A model generated the notes under the pieces. It did not search any database, had not been told where the DNA came from, and saw nothing but the letters and a program-made list of their open reading frames with translations. The translations under genes were made by a program, and so were the position numbers. This document shows, piece after piece, positions 60,515 through 64,000 of a stretch of 64,000 nt of DNA (its first letter is position 1; the number at the start of each line of letters is the position of its first letter). The stretch is taken from positions 103,953,001-104,017,000 of the forward strand of contig NC_134141.1 of assembly GCF_033958435.1 (NCBI RefSeq), in the 5' to 3' direction. The DNA is from Carettochelys insculpta. Taxonomy: Eukaryota > Chordata > Testudines > Carettochelyidae.

Positions 60515-61175
60515 GATAAGGAAATAGGAAGGAAGATCAGTGTCAAAGGTATTGAACTAGAAAATGTAGAGAAGTTCACATATCTGGGGAGCAACATAGT
60601 GTGTGATCTAGACTGTAAGAAGGAAATAGCGACTAGAATAGCAAAAGCAAGAGTTAGATTGAAGGCGATGGATAAGATCTAGAAAAGCAAATCAGTTATC
60701 TTAAGAATGAAGCTGAGCATCTTGAAAATCTGTGTATTCAGCAGCATGTTGTACAGATGTGAGACATGGCTGATAAAGAAAGATTCAAAAAGAATATTGG
60801 CGTTTAAAAGGAGTTGTTGTTAAGTCTGAGAATAGAATGGATGCAGGAGGTCACTAATGAGGAATTATATAGAAAGATACAGCCGAAAGAGAACCTGATG
60901 CAGAAGGTTATAAAATGGAAGCTACAACTATTTGGGCATATTTACAGAATGAATGATGAATAAAAAATCAAGACGCTGGTGTTCAGCATAATGGATGGTT
61001 CAAATAGAGAGGCAGACCCCACAAGGAATGGATAGATGATATAGTAGATGGGTGCGGAGCTAGTCTACAGAAACTAAACCACTCTGCACTGGACAGGGAA
61101 AGATGGAAGGAAATAGTGAGAGAGGCATCAGACACCAGCAGTCACTGAGCCCACGGTTATTGATGATGATGATGA
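60515..61175 (+). mobile_element. RTE-type LINE 3' end nested in CR1
   Basis: On + reads KISVKGIELENVEKFTYLGS, KKEIATRIAKARVRLKAMDK then stop, and further in shifted frames KLQLFGHIYRMND and ERHQTPAVTEP, ending in agcccacggttattgatgat with a GAT tail. This is the C-terminal part of an RTE-clade endonuclease-reverse transcriptase (LENVEKFTYLGS and LFGHI-RM are the usual motifs). 5'-truncated and frameshifted. The clade is from recognition of motifs; the L-shaped nesting in CR1 is seen directly. Confidence 0.7.
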
Positions 61176-61545
61176 TTAGTCAACTGTTCATGTTTCCATT
61201 TCTTGTATATATCCTTTTAGAGTTTAAGCTGACTAAGGATTTCCCTGTTAAGCCAAGCTGGTTGCTTACCATGTTTGCATTCCTTACTATGCAGCAGGAT
61301 GGTTTGTTCCTGTGCCTTCAGTAAGACTTCTTTAAAATACTGTCATTTCTCTTGAACTCTTTTCCCCTTCATCTTCATTTCCCAAGGGATCCTGCTCGTC
61401 AGTTCTCTCTGGGAGTCGAAGTCTGCTCTTCTGAAATCAAGGGTCTGTATGTTACTGCTCACCCTTCTTCCTTTTGTCAGGATCCTGAAATCTACGATCT
61501 CATGGTCACTGCAGCCCAGGTTTCCATCCACTTGTATTTCTCCTA

Positions 61546-62292
61546 CTAGTTCTTCCCTGTTTGTGAGCAGCAGGTCAAGTTGTGCACAGCCCCGGTTGGT
61601 TCCTTCAGCTCTTGTACTGAGAAGTTATCCCCAACATTCTCCGACTTCCTGGATTGTCTGTGTGCTGCTGTATTGGTCTCCCAACAAATGTCTGGATGAT
61701 TAAAGTCTCCCATGAGAATCAGGGCCTGTGATTTGGAAGCTTCACTTAGCTGCCTGAAGAAAGCCTCATCTACCTCATCTCCCTGATCTGGCAGTCCATA
61801 GCCGACACCAAGTACAAGATCACCTCTGTTACTTCCGCCTCTAAGCTTAACACAAAGACGCTCAACTAGATTTTCTCCCTCCTTATACTGGAGCTCTGAG
61901 CAATCATACTGCTCCCTCACATAGAGCGCAGCTCCTCCTCCTTTCCTCCCCTGTCTGTCCTTCCTAAGCAGTTTATAACCTTCCATGGCCATGCTCCAGT
62001 TATGCGAATCATCCAACCAAGTCTCCGTTATTCCAACCACCTCATACTTCTTTGACTGTGCCAGGGCTTCTAATTCTTCCTGTTTGTTCCCTGGACTTCT
62101 GGCATTAGTGTACAAGCATCTTAGAGAAGTGGCTGACTGGCCCACTTTCTCCTCTTCACCCAGGTAACCCACTTGATTGTTCCCTCCTCCTTCCCCACTT
62201 ACCTCAGGGCTTGTGTCACCTTTCCCTGATGAACCTAGTTTAAAGCCCTCCTCACTAGCTTTGCAAGCCTGCCCGCAAAGATGCTTTTTCAT
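61546..62292 (-). pseudogene. CR1 endonuclease (ORF2 N-terminus) segment
   Basis: Open over 248 codons. Contains YTNARSPGNKQEELEALAQ, ITETWLDDSHNW, GYKLLRKDRQGRKGGGAALY and MGDFNHPDICWE, the APE-like endonuclease core that nicks target DNA. A usual GVCYRPP-type motif reads GVGYGLP here. The frame changes after the VQELKEPTGAVHNL segment. Confidence 0.8.
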
Positions 62293-62729
62293 TAGGTGGA
62301 TCCCATGTCTTCCAGCAATTCCTGTTCATGAAAGCGAATCCCATGGTCAAAGAAAGCAAATCCTTCCCTGCTACACCACCTATGCAACCACACATTTACC
62401 TCTGTGATTCGACAGTCCCTACGTGGACCCCTTCCTGCCACAGGGAGGATAGACGAGAACACCACTTGTGCTCCGTATTCCTTCATCTTCCTTTCCAGGG
62501 TTATGTATTCTGCCGTGATCTCTTCAAAGTTGCTCTTAGCTGTATGATTGGTTCCTACAAGGAGAAGTAGGAAGGGGTAATAGTCTACAGGTTTAATGAT
62601 TTTTGGCAGGGACTCTGTAATATTCCAGATTCTAGCTCCAGGCAAGCAGCAAACTTGCCAGGATTCTAGGTCTGGACAGCAGATGGATAACGCCATCCCT
62701 CTTATAAGGGAGTCCCCAACCACCACCAC
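62292..62729 (-). pseudogene. CR1 ORF1 SGNH/esterase-like domain
   Basis: 145 codons with MVVVGDSLIRGMALS (GDS catalytic-Ser block), LLVGTNHTAKSNFEE (the usual GTND Asn block reads GTNH), VVFSSILPVAGRG and FDHGIRFHEQELLEDMGST with the DxxH-type end lost at the frame join. The domain is a known ORF1 accessory in CR1-clade LINEs. The upstream end is lost near 62746. Confidence 0.7.
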
Positions 62730-62746
62730 CCATCTTTTTTTATTGG

Positions 62747-62811
62747 GGTGGTGGTCATATCTTAGGGGTGGTGGTCATAATTTCTTTTAGGAGTGGTGGT
62801 TATTCCAGCAT
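62747..62811. repeat. Short imperfect GGTGGTGGT repeats
   Basis: Two to three imperfect copies of aggggtggtggtcata-like text adjoin the CR1 5' boundary. They look like local duplication of the GTGGTGGTG run that codes VVVV in the esterase start. Confidence 0.55.
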
Positions 62812-62984
62812 GGAGGAGTACAGGGATGCCTTGAAATAGCGCTTTATTTTGGCATGTGGTGCCATTTAGACAGCATCACATGCTGAAATAGCCTATTTCA
62901 AAATCGCCTTGAAATAAACTACACAATTTGCATAGTGCAAATTGTGTAGTTTATTTTGAGGTTAGGTTGTCGTGTAGACACAGC
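62812..62984. mobile_element. Truncated Harbinger-like MITE
   Basis: Shares text (inverted) with the interior of 1256-1538, including ttttggcatgtggtg and aaatagcctatttca. Ends on the right with gtgtagacacagc, the terminal motif of the group. The left terminus is missing. Confidence 0.55.
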
Positions 62985-63700
62985 ATTGGTGAGCAACATA
63001 CAGTCAGATTTCTTTTTTTTTTGGTGCGGGGGGAGAGAGAGAGTTGTAAACTGGGATGCAGTCCAGAAACAACTGCTTTTGTAACATTTCACCCTGAGAA
63101 AATATCAATGGGAATTAAAACTGGTGCTGTCAGCATTCATCTTTATAGGTGCCTGATCCATTCTTCAGAACCCTCTCAAAGAGTTGTGGCTATACAGGTA
63201 AAAAACAGCTTATAAGAAACTCATGCTATCGGAGGTCCTAGCTGTCCCAGAGAATCAGCCCCCATTCATTTTATCCTCTTCTTCACTACAGAACATTCGT
63301 TAATGAGCCAAAGAGAGATAGCTGCTTACACAGATGGGAAGAATTGCTGTATGAATCTGAATAGCATGTACTTTACTAGAAGTACTGTTTTATTCACACC
63401 CCCTCACAGCAAAGTGAAATAAAATACTATGGAAATAGTTCATACATTACTAGGTAGTTTGCCAAAATATAACTCATATTTCATTATGTATTTTTAGATC
63501 TTGCACTCAGTATATTTTAATACATACAGCACAGTATATTCATATCCTGTTAACTATTGTTTTTCATTCAAGGAGCAATGTTAAACTTAGACGTTATGAT
63601 GTTAGGTGTTCTGTAAGAAGGGATGGAAGGAAAGAGTGAGTGAGAGAGAATTATCCTATCTGTAGGTGATCACAAGAGTTTATGATCTTTTTCAAGAGCA
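62985..63700. other. No recognisable gene
   Basis: AT-rich, chance frames only. Confidence 0.4.
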
Positions 63701-63702
63701 AA

Positions 63703-63878
63703 TGGGGGATAGCTCAGTGGGTAAAGCATTGGCTTTGTAAACTGAAGGTTATCAGCTCCATCTCCAAGGGGCAGGTTCGATTAAAAAAAAATGCATCTGA
63801 GATGGTGATAGGTCCTGCTGTGAGTGCGGGAGACTGGATTCAATAACCTCCTGAGGTCCCTTCCAGCTCTATATATGC
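63703..63878 (+). repeat. tRNA-derived SINE with CR1-like tail
   Basis: Opens gggggatagctcagtgggta then aagcattggc, a tRNA-like 5' end with box A (TAGCTCAGTGG), and has ggttcgatt at 63775-63783 as box B. The 3' end is cctcctgaggtcccttccag then ctctat, the CR1 tail. This is the layout of the tRNA-Lys-type turtle SINE that parasitises CR1. An A9 run at 63782-63790 interrupts the middle. Confidence 0.75.
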
Positions 63879-64000
63879 ATATCTCCATGTTAAAAAAAAT
63901 CTTTGTTTTATGTTCATACTTGAGAATATGGGGGCAGATTGTGAGCTGATATAAATCAACAAAACGGTATTAAAGTCAGTGAAGTTACACTGTTTTATAC

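Larger units (their letters stand above)
58611..62746 (-). mobile_element. CR1 LINE, near full length, interrupted by an RTE LINE
   Basis: Read on the minus strand: ORF1 esterase-like domain (62729-62292); APE endonuclease (62292 to about 61430) with TETWLDDSHNW and MGDFNHPDICWE; linker (61531-61343); then, after a 0.66-kb insertion, the RT (60597-59350) with SKAFDVVSHNNLVHKLRKYG; and the C-terminal domain (59298-58809) with [16 protein letters not shown]. It ends in the tandem CR1 tail agaatcatagaatcatag (plus strand, 58613-58632). The catalytic FADD reads FADV. The frame is broken at several points, for example between 59895 and 59911. About 3.5 kb of CR1 is left, the longest in the window. 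Confidence 0.9.

Noticed and set aside
63703..63790. A functional tRNA gene
   Set aside because: Box A and box B are present, but the acceptor stem does not pair, an A9 run interrupts it, and a CR1-type tail follows. It is a SINE.

Overview
This is a vertebrate, repeat-dominated intergenic window. No host gene or host exon could be supported. The repeat complement points to a turtle, probably cryptodiran: CR1 LINEs with the AGAATCATAG-type 3' tail, a tRNA-derived SINE with a CR1-like tail, L3/CR1-like LINE ends, a Gypsy LTR with turtle-type sequence, and many Harbinger-type elements whose ends read GGCTACGTCTACAC. Species cannot be fixed from the sequence alone. Coding-looking stretches are transposon proteins, nearly all carrying frameshifts, stops or lost catalytic residues.

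The core is a Harbinger series. Element H1 (6930-11683) has both classical Harbinger genes in convergent order: a HARBI1-like DDE transposase on + and a Myb/SANT-like DNA-binding partner on -. Each has one intron, and the ends are short inverted repeats flanked by a CTT duplication. Element H2 (39626-43681, inverted, TAG duplication) is the same layout in heavier decay. Element H3 (46260-46958, CCA duplication) is a 699-bp internal-deletion derivative that keeps only the two gene starts and the termini. Short non-autonomous relatives lie at 1256-1538, 15865-16361, 48188-48429, 54569-54950, 57112-57417, 57907-58234 and 62812-62984. H1 itself sits just downstream of an older two-exon SANT-type transposon pseudogene (13317-11695, minus).

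Other layers by position: L3/CR1-like fragments near 1-2.3 kb, 22 kb, 32.4-33.1 kb and 44.3-44.7 kb; a SINE-like family at about 4.0, 5.6, 14.1, 15.6, 16.8 and 54.8 kb, three copies of which have 12-14-bp target duplications and an inverted 3' half; a hAT element at 17540-19195 with a perfect 8-bp duplication and a CR1 copy nested inside it; a Gypsy LTR at 25.4-26.2 kb and Gypsy gag/pol remnants at 28.4-29.8 kb; a second hAT-type element at 36.7-37.1 kb; a CR1 copy at 47.1-50.66 kb interrupted by a Harbinger MITE; and a CR1 copy at 58.6-62.75 kb (minus) interrupted by an RTE-type LINE 3' end. Both long CR1 copies keep an upstream SGNH/esterase-like ORF as well as endonuclease and reverse transcriptase.

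The nesting gives a relative order of activity: hAT before CR1; CR1 before the Harbinger MITE; CR1 before RTE; MITE before RTE and before the SINE; L3 before MITE; old SANT element before H1. The stretches between these are AT-rich with no recognisable genes.
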